Positions 42,216 through 51,323 of a stretch of DNA of 64,000 nt are shown here, piece by piece. Every line of letters begins with the position of its first letter. The stretch's first letter is position 1. Under the pieces are notes generated by a model. It saw only the letters and a program-made list of their open reading frames with translations, had not been told where the DNA came from and did not search any database. Made by a program: the position numbers and the translations under genes. Source of the DNA: Bartonella sp. WD12.1 (GTDB lineage: Bacteria > Pseudomonadota > Alphaproteobacteria > Rhizobiales > Rhizobiaceae). Location: NCBI RefSeq assembly GCF_002022415.1, contig NZ_MUBG01000001.1:310001-374000 (forward strand), read 5' to 3'.

Positions 42216-42250
42216 TAAGCTGAACTATAGCGTTGCAATAGTTCAGCTTA
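42216..42250 (-). terminator. 13-bp perfect hairpin between hutA and hemS
   Basis: TAAGCTGAACTAT (42216-42228) and ATAGTTCAGCTTA (42238-42250) pair perfectly around a nine-base loop. On the minus strand the hairpin is followed by TCGTTTTAAG, a short T run. It may terminate hutA, or attenuate read-through into hemS so that receptor and transport genes are expressed at different levels. Confidence 0.6.
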
Positions 42251-42407
42251 CCATCAAACAAATCTTTATTATCGATAATAGAACAACCAAAACCAAGTAA
42301 ATTAGAAACATTAAAAGCGCTTATATCATTTTGTTTCAGGAAAATAGAAAGTAAAGCGCAATATTTCTCCTTTTTAATATGATTTTTGAAATTTCTAATA
42401 GAAATAG

Positions 42408-44629
42408 TTAAAATTTTTGCACAAGCGATACTTTAAAGTTACGACCTGGCTGACTGAAATAGTCTTTAGGTGGTGGTGCTACACCGCTATGTGAAGCAGA
42501 AGGAAGATCAGTTGCATTCCAATATTTTTTATTGAAAAGGTTATAAATACCAACCCTTATAATAGGACCTTTTTCACCAAAAGGCTCCCACCACCCCAAT
42601 ATATCAACTAAATTATAACTTGGAGTTTTTGCATAATCGGAATTCTTTTCTACTTTATCACGTTTAGCGGCTAAAGTAAGCATAATATCAGCTCCCCAAG
42701 TCTCTTGTGCATACCCAAATCCTATAACAGCTTTTAAAGCTGGGATTGAGTTGAGGTATTCATTTTTATCAAGATCTTTTCCTTGTGCATATGCAAAGGA
42801 AAAATTACTATGAAAATTTTGATTAAGAGCTAAATATGTTTTAGCTTCGATACCAGAGATACGAACATGAGCACGATTTATATAATGCTTGCGCGCTAAC
42901 ATAAATTCTCGTGATGGCCCTTTATCTATAATATCAATAAAGTTTTTATATTGATTGGTGAAGACGCTGATAGAACCGTCAAAATTTACATTTCCGTATT
43001 TTATACCAATATCATATCCATTACTGATTTCTGGTTTAAGACTAGGATTACCAGCCATATAGTAAAAGGAAGGATTGATATAGGTGAGGTAGAGTTCTGA
43101 AACACTTGGTGCACGGAAAGCTTGCGCCCATTGGCCATAAAATGTCACTTGATCATTAGCATCCCATTCTATACGCAATTTGGGGGAAAAATGTGAACCA
43201 CTATTTTCTGTAAGCTGTTTTTTAGAATCCACTATTTCCTTATAAGAAAGCGTTTTTTGCGGGACGTGTTTATACTCGTCATAGCGAATTCCAGGTGTAA
43301 TGCGAACATGATTATTAGAAAAACCAATTTCATTTTCGAAAGCTAAACTAAAACCATGGCTATGAGTATCTGGTGTATCAGATTGATTGGTATGTAAAAA
43401 AGCACATCCACGCGCATTCTCTCTCAAGTGACAATTATCTTGACCAGACGCATATTGATGAAGCTTTGATGCAAAGATATCAGTAGAAAATTTCAATGTA
43501 TGGCTGATAGCACCTATATCAATTTTTTTGAGACTATCGGCATTAAAGCCATAATTAATATTACGTATAAGGTTATCTCTTAGATAGCTCCCTTGTGGCT
43601 GTTTGATACGATGCCCTTTTAAAACTTGGTTATTTGATAGTTTCTGCCAATAAAGTTGCCCATGAAATACATCAAAAATTGCATCTCCATTACCATTATA
43701 ATCGTAAGAAACCGAAAAACGCTCACGATATTTATTATTCTTATCATAAACTGAGCCTGGAGCATATGTTGTAGAGGAAGCATTTAATGAATGAGTGTCT
43801 TTATTATAAAAAAAACGTTCTGCTGTAAAACCAACTTTATGATCGCTATTAAAATATTGATGTATTTTAAAAAGCAGATTATTTTGGTCAAAATCAGCAG
43901 GATTTGCGCGTGTACGCTCACTTCCGTAAGTGTCTACAGTTCCCATATTTTTACGTTCATGACCTCCTACACGAGATCCTTGGAAAAGTAGAAAGGTTTG
44001 GTAAGCTCGTACTGCAAAAGCTTCATCTATATGCCAGCTACTATCGGCAGAATTATAACTGCCCTTTGTAAGACTACCCCAATTTTTTTCTTCTGTGAGA
44101 AGATCTTCAGGATCAAGAGTACGTAAAGCAACAATTCCACTTAGTGCTCCAGAGCCGTAACGGCTAGAATCTGATCCTCGAATTATATCAAGTGTAGAAA
44201 GGGCATTAAGGTCAAACATTGAACTCCCACCCTTAACACCACGTACTCCATCATTAAGCCACGGAAGGGGAATACCATCCATTGTCACGAGAACGCGATT
44301 GGCACTTAAACCACGAATTACAAAACTATCATTATTTGAATTATAGGTTATAGCTGGATTAAGACGCCCAATATCGTGAACATCGTTTATTTGTTTTTGT
44401 TCAATATCTCGAGCAGTTTCACGATCAGTTAAAACTGTTACTGTATCCAGAGGATTTACGGTTTTCCTTTTTCAATCACAATTGGATTGAGCTCAATTAT
44501 GGTGTTCGAATTGCTGTTTTGTGAAAAAATAATATTGCTGTTTTGTGCAAAAACGAAAGAAGGTACCCAGATTGATAATGCGCTTAAAGCTATACAACTT
44601 TTATAAATACTTTTTGGTTTTATTTGCAT
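42408..44629 (-). pseudogene. hutA: TonB-dependent hemin receptor HutA, frameshifted near the N-terminus
   Basis: HutA brings hemin across the outer membrane using TonB energy. The long frame (44288-42408, 626 residues) holds most of the plug and the barrel, ending with the barrel signature R-N-F-K-V-S-L-V-Q-K-F. The N-terminus is upstream: an ATG at 44629 encodes a signal peptide (ending F-V-F-A-Q) and about 55 codons, then a TAA. One more A in the A4 or A5 run of the coding strand (plus-strand 44462-44472) continues into the TonB box-like L-D-T-V-T-V and the plug D-R-E-T-A-R-D-I, joining a protein of about 740 residues. Without repair the receptor would lack a signal peptide and TonB box and be non-functional. 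It is divergent from tonB. Confidence 0.88.
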
Positions 44630-44764
44630 AAGACACCATTAAAATTTTTTAAATTTCTCTTAAATGCCCCGTAACTTTAAAATATTTCACACCACAAAAA
44701 CCCCGTTCCCCAACCACAAAGATTAGTTAACCGAGCCCTAATGATCCCAATATGAAGTAAAAGT

Positions 44765-44793
44765 AATATATTAAACATGATAAAAAGCGTCAA
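44765..44793 (-). promoter_or_regulatory. hutA promoter
   Basis: On the minus strand TTGACG (44793-44788) and TATATT (44770-44765) are separated by exactly 17 bases, a near-consensus sigma-70 type promoter. The transcript would have a leader of about 130 nt before the hutA ATG, space for iron-dependent control. No convincing Irr or Fur site could be assigned. Confidence 0.6.
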
Positions 44794-44871
44794 GAAAAAA
44801 GTTGTAATTTGAAAAGGATCAGTTTTAATACAATTTGGTGCTAATTTAATGTAGAATACTAATGGATAGAA

Positions 44872-45657
44872 ATGATGAATTTTACAAATACTGGGCGGTT
44901 ATCAATCCTTTGGGTAGGGGCGTTTATGAGCGCTCTTTCTTTACATGCTGCATTGGGGATACAGTTTTATTTTCAAAATATTAATGTGAGCGATAATGTA
45001 TTTTCATCGGCGATTATGCTGACTCTTGCGCAAGAAATCTCACACCCTAATGTTAATACTAATACGGATTTGGAAATGTTGCAGTCTAGTGTTTTAGAGC
45101 AAGAACAAAAGATATCAGAACTAGCACTCAATGAGGTTCAATCGATGGAATCTCAATTTTCAGAAGAGATACAATCCTCGCAAGAACTCCAACCTGTTAT
45201 AGAAAAAAATGATCTTATAGTAGAAAAAACTTTGAAAAAATCTCAGACTTCTAAAATGGCACATAAAGAGCCTGTCAAAAAAGCATTATCAGTGTCAAAA
45301 ATTTCAACAAAGCAAAGTGATGCAAAATCAGTACACTCGTTTGCTATTAGTAAGGGTAATTATACGAAGCTTGATGATGCATTATCTATGCAGTGGTTGG
45401 CAAAGGTACAAGCACAATTAGAAAGGCAAAAAAATTATGTTATGAGGCATCGTACTACTCATGCAAAAGGGGTAGTGCAATTAGAATTTAAAGTGCATAA
45501 GCAGGGAAATATTTTTTCCAGCCGTATTGCACTTTCTTCTAATGATCAAGAACTTGATCGATTAGCCATGGCAGCACTTCAGCGTGTTGGTATTCTTCCT
45601 CCTCCTCCATCTTCAAAAGAGAATAAAATTATTAGAATATCTTTAATATTCACCTGA
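44872..45657 (+). CDS. tonB: TonB energy-transducing protein
   Basis: TonB couples the proton gradient, through ExbB-ExbD, to outer-membrane receptors such as HutA. The 261 residues have one N-terminal transmembrane helix (about 12-33), a long charged periplasmic spacer rich in Glu, Gln, Lys and Ser (in place of the classic Pro-rich spacer) and a TonB C-terminal domain from about 185, with G-V-V-Q-L-E-F-K-V and A-L-Q-R-V-G-I-L-P-P-P-P. Two adjacent ATGs (44872, 44875) are possible starts. It is divergent from hutA, sharing a 240-bp regulatory region. exbBD are not in the window. Confidence 0.9.
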   Translation: MMNFTNTGRLSILWVGAFMSALSLHAALGIQFYFQNINVSDNVFSSAIMLTLAQEISHPNVNTNTDLEMLQSSVLEQEQKISELALNEVQSMESQFSEEIQSSQELQPVIEKNDLIVEKTLKKSQTSKMAHKEPVKKALSVSKISTKQSDAKSVHSFAISKGNYTKLDDALSMQWLAKVQAQLERQKNYVMRHRTTHAKGVVQLEFKVHKQGNIFSSRIALSSNDQELDRLAMAALQRVGILPPPPSSKENKIIRISLIFT

Positions 45658-45871
45658 TTTTACACAGTTTTATTCGTAAATAGAGCATATCTTGTACAAA
45701 AAAGATTAGATTAAAGTGCATTGATATTCATTCAAAACAAATAGATTTTGTTATATTGGGCTTTTGAAGCAGCTTTTATGGTGTATATTTTTAAAATTAG
45801 TGTGGCACTGTAATTTATGAAATAAATAGTAGCCAAAAAACTTTTCTTTAAATGAATTAAATTTATGATCT

Positions 45872-47971
45872 TCAGTGTCCAGTAACAAGGTGCGTTTTAA
45901 TATCTGTTGTTCCATGAAAACGTGTTTTGTAAACTACATAATTTTCCATAACGCGCATTACATAGTTACGTGTTTCTGGATAAGGAATCCGCTCAACCCA
46001 ATCGACAACTTTATCGAGAGATTGTCCTCTAGGGTCGCCATAACGTTCTATCCATTCATTTGCACGACGAGGCCCTGCATTATAACCAATAAAAGTTAAT
46101 ATATAAGATCCATTGAAACGTTCCAACTGTTCACCTAGAAAATGGGCACCTAATGTAGTATTATAACTAGGATCGTTTTTAAACTTTTGCGGTGACCATG
46201 CAATCGAATATTTATCTGCAAGTTCTTTTGCTGTTGTTGGTAATAATTGGAGCATACCTTGGGCTCCTGCTTTTGATGTAGCTATTGGGTTAAATTCACT
46301 TTCTTGGCGTGCAATAGCATAGACGAGAGCTTTTTCTGTTGCAGAAATGTTAGCAGATGGTGGAATGGCACCGATAGGGTGGGATAGTGCACCGACATTT
46401 TTACCTTGAAAAACAGCAGTTTTACCTATTTTAAGACTGGTATGATAGTCGCCCTTTTTTTCTGCCATAACAGCCAAAAGAGCTAATTCGCCAGGACTCT
46501 CTATTTCTTTACTAAGTTCTCTATAGAAAATGTTAGCAAGATTAGCATACTCGGCAGCTTCAAGTCGTTGAATAATTTTTACAGCTTTTCGTGTGCTAAA
46601 ACGCTGCCGTTCAGCAGTTGTTGGTTTAGGGAAGGAAATGCTAAGCTTTTTTTGATTCAGTCGTGAAGCTGCTAATTGACCATAATAAGTTATATTAAAA
46701 CGGGCAGCACGATGAAAATAATGCCGAGCATTTTCATGATTACCTAAGATTTCTGCTGTTCGTCCCATCCAATAATAACCGCGGGATTTTAAAAAATGAT
46801 GTGGAGATAACTGAGGGATACGTGTAAAATGGTGCATTGCCAATTTAGGATCATGAAGAAATCTTAATGCATACCATCCTGCATGAAATTCAGCATCAGC
46901 TGCTGATGAAGGTGTTAAACCGGTGTAAGTTGCAACCAGTTGATAAGCAATTTTAGGTTTATTTAAGTCGAGCATTTCGCGGGAAATAGTGCGCCGTTCT
47001 ATCCACCATGCATCAGGGTTAATAAGATTTGCTGCATCTCGAGGTGCTTTCATCATGAGTGTTGCAGCAGCACTGTATTGTCCAGTTCGTCTAAGATAGC
47101 GAATATGAGCAAATTGTAAGAGAGGATCTTGTTTCCAAGATCGATCAACAGCTTGTAATTTTTGTGCAGCTCTAGGGTCATTATTTGTAACTGCAGCAAA
47201 GGCGTTAAAAAGAGATTGGGCACGAGCTAGCGTTGCGATTCGCCCAGCTGAATCAATACGGTTTTCATAAAGCATAATCTGCATGCGTTTTAGATGGTCA
47301 ACAGGTTTTAGTGCGGCGCTTGCGTTTTTAAGGATGAGCTCTTCTTCTTTTGCACTAAGTTGTGCTTTATACCACCATGGTGCAATAATTTGTCGTGCAC
47401 GTGTGGTTTTTCCAGTTGCTATAAGCGCTTTAGCAAGTGCAGCTATACCCTGTACGGTAAGGGGATGTGTGTGTGCAAATTTTTGAATGATTATTTGTGA
47501 AGAATTAGTTTCATTGATAAAAGCACGTTCAGCATTACGTTTCATAATGGATATGCCAGGCCACCCTTTTAATTCATTAATTGCATTAAATAGTTCAGAA
47601 CTGGGTATGTCAGTATGATTTGATGTGTTGATTGCCCATGTTAAAATATGGCGGTCAAGGCTATTTTTCGCCATTGTATTACGAAGAGCTATTGTTTTTA
47701 CAATATTTTTGTTTGAAAGGGCATCTAAACCTAATTTAAGTTGATTGACTGAAATGATATTATTAGTCGTAAGCTTGTTGTTAACTGTATTGTTGGTTAA
47801 TTTAAGTTGGTTCTTAGGTTTTTCTGTTATTGCAAATGGGTAAGGTCGAGCTAAAGGGATTGGTAATTTTTTTGGTGGCAAAACTGTTTGAGAAAACGCA
47901 TTTGAGCACAAAATTGCCAATATTAATGTAATAAAAATTGGCATGAAAAAATGGACAGAAAATACACGCAT
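45872..47971 (-). CDS. slt: soluble lytic murein transglycosylase
   Basis: A periplasmic enzyme that cleaves peptidoglycan glycan strands. The 699 residues start with a signal peptide (about 1-27), then a long superhelical region of alpha-helices, and end with the catalytic SLT domain from about residue 535: the catalytic Glu in A-R-Q-E-S-E-F-N-P, then G-A-Q-G-M-L-Q-L-L-P-T-T-A and G-Y-N-A-G-P-R-R. Length and layout are those of the Slt70 group. It is monocistronic, convergent with tonB and divergent from dapA. Confidence 0.93.
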   Translation of the reverse strand: MRVFSVHFFMPIFITLILAILCSNAFSQTVLPPKKLPIPLARPYPFAITEKPKNQLKLTNNTVNNKLTTNNIISVNQLKLGLDALSNKNIVKTIALRNTMAKNSLDRHILTWAINTSNHTDIPSSELFNAINELKGWPGISIMKRNAERAFINETNSSQIIIQKFAHTHPLTVQGIAALAKALIATGKTTRARQIIAPWWYKAQLSAKEEELILKNASAALKPVDHLKRMQIMLYENRIDSAGRIATLARAQSLFNAFAAVTNNDPRAAQKLQAVDRSWKQDPLLQFAHIRYLRRTGQYSAAATLMMKAPRDAANLINPDAWWIERRTISREMLDLNKPKIAYQLVATYTGLTPSSAADAEFHAGWYALRFLHDPKLAMHHFTRIPQLSPHHFLKSRGYYWMGRTAEILGNHENARHYFHRAARFNITYYGQLAASRLNQKKLSISFPKPTTAERQRFSTRKAVKIIQRLEAAEYANLANIFYRELSKEIESPGELALLAVMAEKKGDYHTSLKIGKTAVFQGKNVGALSHPIGAIPPSANISATEKALVYAIARQESEFNPIATSKAGAQGMLQLLPTTAKELADKYSIAWSPQKFKNDPSYNTTLGAHFLGEQLERFNGSYILTFIGYNAGPRRANEWIERYGDPRGQSLDKVVDWVERIPYPETRNYVMRVMENYVVYKTRFHGTTDIKTHLVTGH

Positions 47972-48217
47972 CGAGAAATCTTAAGATTTTGCTTTTTTAA
48001 GCATTTTATAAACTTTAAAACAAAAAGCGTGAAAGACACGTTAACGAATTATAGTATTTTTAAGAAATATTCTAAATTGAAAAAAGTAATATATTAACGT
48101 TGTGAAAGCATTTATGGAATTCTTCTTGTTTCAAGAATAGAGCAGGACTATGCTCTATAATGAGTAGTTTAAAAGACAATTGTTTTTAAGTAAAACTTAA
48201 ATTACGAGGAGTTTATC

Positions 48218-49099
48218 ATGCTCGAGGGAGCGTTGACTGCACTTATCACACCATTTGATGAAAATGGTGATGTCGATGAAAAAGCGTTTTGCAATTTTGT
48301 TGAATGGCAGGTTATACAGGGTATTAATGGTGTGATCCCTGTTGGAACAACGGGCGAGTCACCAACTTTAAGCCATGAAGAACATAAGCGAGTTGTAGAG
48401 TTATGTGTTGAGCAGGTTGCTAAGCGTATTCCTGTTGTTGCAGGGGCAGGGTCAAATAGTACAGATGAGGCTGTGGAACTTGCCCAACATGCAGAAAAAG
48501 CAGGTGCTGATGCAGTTTTGGTTGTAACTCCTTATTATAATAAACCTAATCAAAGAGGGTTATACGCTCACTTTGCAGCTATTGCGAAAGCTATTTCTAT
48601 TCCGATTGTAATTTATAATATCCCTGGGCGTTCCATTGTTGATATGAGCGTAGAAACCATGAAAAATCTATATCAGGATTTTAACAATATTATTGGTGTC
48701 AAGGATGCGACAGGAGACATTGAACGGGTAAGTCAACAACGCAAAGGATGTGGCAAGGATTTTGTGCAACTTTCCGGTGATGATAGTACAACATTAGGTT
48801 TTAATGCACATGGCGGCGTGGGGTGTATTTCAGTTTCATCCAATGTTGCTCCAAAACTTTGTGCACAACTTCAAGCTGCTTGTCGTCGTGGTGATTATAA
48901 AATGGCATTAGAATTAAATGATCGTTTAATGCCTCTAAATTATGGAGTGTTTATTGAACCAAATCCAGCAGGTATTAAATATGCTGCTGCAAAATTAGGG
49001 CTTTGTCGTGATACTGTTCGTTTACCGATTGTTCCATTAGAAGATACTACAAAAAGAATTATCGATGCGGCTTTACAACATGCTGGTCTCATCCAATAA
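48218..49099 (+). CDS. dapA: 4-hydroxy-tetrahydrodipicolinate synthase
   Basis: DapA condenses pyruvate and aspartate semialdehyde in the first committed step to lysine and diaminopimelate. The 293-residue TIM barrel has T-T-G-E-S near residue 46, Tyr133 in V-I-Y-N-I-P-G-R and the Schiff-base Lys162 in G-V-K-D-A-T-G. CGAGGAG precedes the ATG. smpB follows after 21 bp, an arrangement shared with many Alphaproteobacteria. Confidence 0.95.
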   Translation: MLEGALTALITPFDENGDVDEKAFCNFVEWQVIQGINGVIPVGTTGESPTLSHEEHKRVVELCVEQVAKRIPVVAGAGSNSTDEAVELAQHAEKAGADAVLVVTPYYNKPNQRGLYAHFAAIAKAISIPIVIYNIPGRSIVDMSVETMKNLYQDFNNIIGVKDATGDIERVSQQRKGCGKDFVQLSGDDSTTLGFNAHGGVGCISVSSNVAPKLCAQLQAACRRGDYKMALELNDRLMPLNYGVFIEPNPAGIKYAAAKLGLCRDTVRLPIVPLEDTTKRIIDAALQHAGLIQ

Positions 49100-49120
49100 T
49101 AAGATTGTATTGGAATAACC

Positions 49121-49597
49121 ATGAACAGAAAAAAAAATGCACTGGCGCGTACAGTAATTGCTCATAATCGTAAAGCTCGTTTTAATTTTGAAATTTTAGA
49201 TAATCTTGAAGCTGGGCTTGTGCTTCATGGAACTGAAGTTAAATCTTTACGTTCCAATAATGCTAATATTTCCGAAAGTTATGCTAGCTTTGAAAATGGA
49301 GAGTTATGGTTGATCAATGCCTATATTCCTGAATATACGCAAGCTAATCGTTTTAATCATGAACCACGTCGTTTACGTAAGTTATTGATTTCAAAGCGTG
49401 AAATGGCACGTTTTTTAAATGCAGTTTCTCGTGAAGGAATGACTATTGTTCCACTTCAACTTTATTTTAATGAAAAAGGATGCGTGAAGTTAGAGATTGC
49501 TGTAGCGCGGGGTAAAAAACTTCATGATAAACGTGAAACAGAAAAAAAACGTGATTGGGGACGTGAAAAAGCAAGATTGTTGAAAAGGTACGGATAG
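49121..49597 (+). CDS. smpB: SsrA-binding protein SmpB
   Basis: SmpB delivers tmRNA to stalled ribosomes for rescue. The 158 residues show the family pattern: N-R-K-A-R-F-N-F at the start, [10 protein letters not shown] near residue 37, and the basic C-terminal tail with [15 protein letters not shown] that folds in the A site. It lies 21 bp after dapA. The tmRNA gene is not in the window. Confidence 0.95.
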   Translation: MNRKKNALARTVIAHNRKARFNFEILDNLEAGLVLHGTEVKSLRSNNANISESYASFENGELWLINAYIPEYTQANRFNHEPRRLRKLLISKREMARFLNAVSREGMTIVPLQLYFNEKGCVKLEIAVARGKKLHDKRETEKKRDWGREKARLLKRYG

Positions 49598-49643
49598 TTT
49601 GGTTGGTTTGTATTTTCTTTTTTATAATAATACTCAAGGAATT

Positions 49644-50324
49644 TCAGCATTGATCTAAATAAGTTTTCGCTGTTTGAAAGATTTGATGAAACATAGCAGC
49701 TGTCAAACGGTTAGTATTAGTATTATAGCGGGAACAGTGATAGCTTGAGAAGATGCGTAATCTACCAATATTGTTTATTGCTCCGTGACCGAAAGGGTGT
49801 TCTGGGACTTTTGCATTTAAAGCACGTATGGTTGAATGATGAGCAATGGCGCCAAGGGTAATAACGGCTTTGAGTTGAGGAAGATTTGTTAAAAGAGGTG
49901 CGAAAAAATATCGGCAAGTGTTAATTTCTGCGCTGGTAGGTTTATTTTCTGGGGGTACACAACGAACTGAGTTAATAATTGCTGCATCAATCAATTCAAG
50001 ACTATCATCAGGTCTTTCTTCAAAAGTTCCTTGGGCAAAACCAAATTTTTTTAAAGTAGAGTAGAGCAGTAGACCAGCGTAATCACCAGTAAAAGGGCGT
50101 CCAGTTCGGTTTGCTCCACGCAATCCAGGTGCAAGCCCGACAATAAGAAGGCGTGTTGTTGCGGCACCTTTAGAGGGGAAGAATGGGCTTACAGGTGCAT
50201 TGTGCCAATGGGGTTCTTTCATACGCCAGCTGGAGATAAAGTTGTGTAAACGGGGGCATAAGTCGCAATTTTGCGGTGGTTCTGGGCAAAATGTTGTTAA
50301 TTGACTGTTCATGGTTGTAAGCAT
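49644..50324 (-). CDS. uracil-DNA glycosylase, family 5 (UDGb type)
   Basis: Repairs uracil and related lesions in DNA. The 226-residue protein has an N-terminal C-x2-C pair (C-D-L-C-P-R-L) typical of iron-sulfur UDGs, motif 1 G-L-A-P-G-L-R-G-A-N-R-T-G-R-P-F-T-G-D-Y-A-G, in which an Ala-Pro replaces the catalytic Asp/Asn of other families, and motif 3 S-S-Y-H-C-S-R-Y-N-T-N-T. These are family 5 features. Two starts are possible (50324 and 50312). Together with the family 4-like enzyme at 28.7 kb this gives two unlike UDGs in one window. Confidence 0.9.
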   Translation of the reverse strand: MLTTMNSQLTTFCPEPPQNCDLCPRLHNFISSWRMKEPHWHNAPVSPFFPSKGAATTRLLIVGLAPGLRGANRTGRPFTGDYAGLLLYSTLKKFGFAQGTFEERPDDSLELIDAAIINSVRCVPPENKPTSAEINTCRYFFAPLLTNLPQLKAVITLGAIAHHSTIRALNAKVPEHPFGHGAINNIGRLRIFSSYHCSRYNTNTNRLTAAMFHQIFQTAKTYLDQC

Positions 50325-50801
50325 TCGTCATCTTTATAAAAAATTTTTGAATTATTTTATTGGGTATACGGTAGATATTATTTTTGTAAATAACTTAATG
50401 ATTTGTTTGATGGCTAAAGTATTGATTGGCACAATGTTAAATAAATTCAAAGCTTGTATTTTAGATCAATACGGTTATAAATAATACATTACAGCGTTGT
50501 AATTCAAAAGATTTTTAAGAAATTTGAATGATTATAAAGTTTCGAAGTTTTAGAATCCGAAAGAGATTCACTTTTAATAAAGGGTATTTTTGCATTTAAA
50601 ACCAATATCATTTAATTTATTTTTTTAAGAGTCTTATTAGTCATTTAAGCTTAATTGATTGTGTTCTTTTTATACAATTGTGTTAGCAAGAAATTTCTGC
50701 AAAAAAATGCTAAAGCTTGATTGTTTGTCTTGTTTTTTGTTTTGATTATTGTATATACTCTAAATGAATATTGGATTTTGAACTTTAAGAAAGGGGCGTA
50801 A
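50325..50801. other. gap upstream of rpoZ
   Basis: A 477-bp AT-rich divergent intergenic region. TTGTTT at 50730-50735 and TATACT at 50754-50759 (18-base spacer) are a possible rpoZ promoter. No gene or strong hairpin is seen. Confidence 0.4.
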
Positions 50802-51200
50802 ATGGCCCGCGTAACGGTCGAAGATTGTATTGATAAAGTTGATAATCGTTTTGAATTGGTGCTTTTAGCCGGGCATCGAGCGCGCCAGATTTCACAAGGT
50901 GCACAGATTACAGTTGATCGTGATAATGATAAAAATCCAGTTGTAGCTCTACGTGAAATAGCAGATGAAACTTTATCACCTGCAGATTTAAAAGAAGATC
51001 TTATTCATTCATTGCAGAAGCATGTGGAAGTGGATGAACCGGAAACGGTTAATGAATTTATTTCTCATTCAAGTGAATCTGAAAGTGCTTTTAGTACATC
51101 ACAGGAAGAGGAGAAATGTTCGTTTGATTGTATATCGGAAGAAGGTCTTTTAGCAGGTATTGAAGGTTTAGTTGTGCCTGAAAAAAACGACGATTATTAA
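50802..51200 (+). CDS. rpoZ: RNA polymerase omega subunit
   Basis: Omega helps fold and stabilise the beta' subunit of RNA polymerase and takes part in the ppGpp response. The 132 residues start with the conserved A-R-V-T-V-E-D-C and contain [17 protein letters not shown], then an acidic C-terminal extension of about 60 residues, as in other Alphaproteobacteria. AAGGGG precedes the ATG. The rsh gene follows after 123 bp. Confidence 0.95.
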   Translation: MARVTVEDCIDKVDNRFELVLLAGHRARQISQGAQITVDRDNDKNPVVALREIADETLSPADLKEDLIHSLQKHVEVDEPETVNEFISHSSESESAFSTSQEEEKCSFDCISEEGLLAGIEGLVVPEKNDDY

Positions 51201-51323
51201 TTTTGTAGTTTATTGAAAAAGTATTATATATACTTTATCCCAGAGTGTATATTTTATTTTTAGTCTTTTTATTGATAGAATATTCAATAATTTAAATTAT
51301 GAAATTTCTGAGGATATGCCTAC

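Noticed and set aside
42391..42405. Palindrome ATTTCTA-A-TAGAAAT just after the hutA stop as an Irr/ICE site
   Set aside because: The half-sites are in the opposite orientation to the TTAGAA-N3-TTCTAA dyad, and the site overlaps the end of hutA rather than a promoter.
44872..45657. Gene as a non-TonB Glu/Lys-rich surface protein
   Set aside because: The C-terminal domain, the single N-terminal helix and the divergent position to hutA fit TonB; the lack of a proline-rich spacer does not outweigh this.
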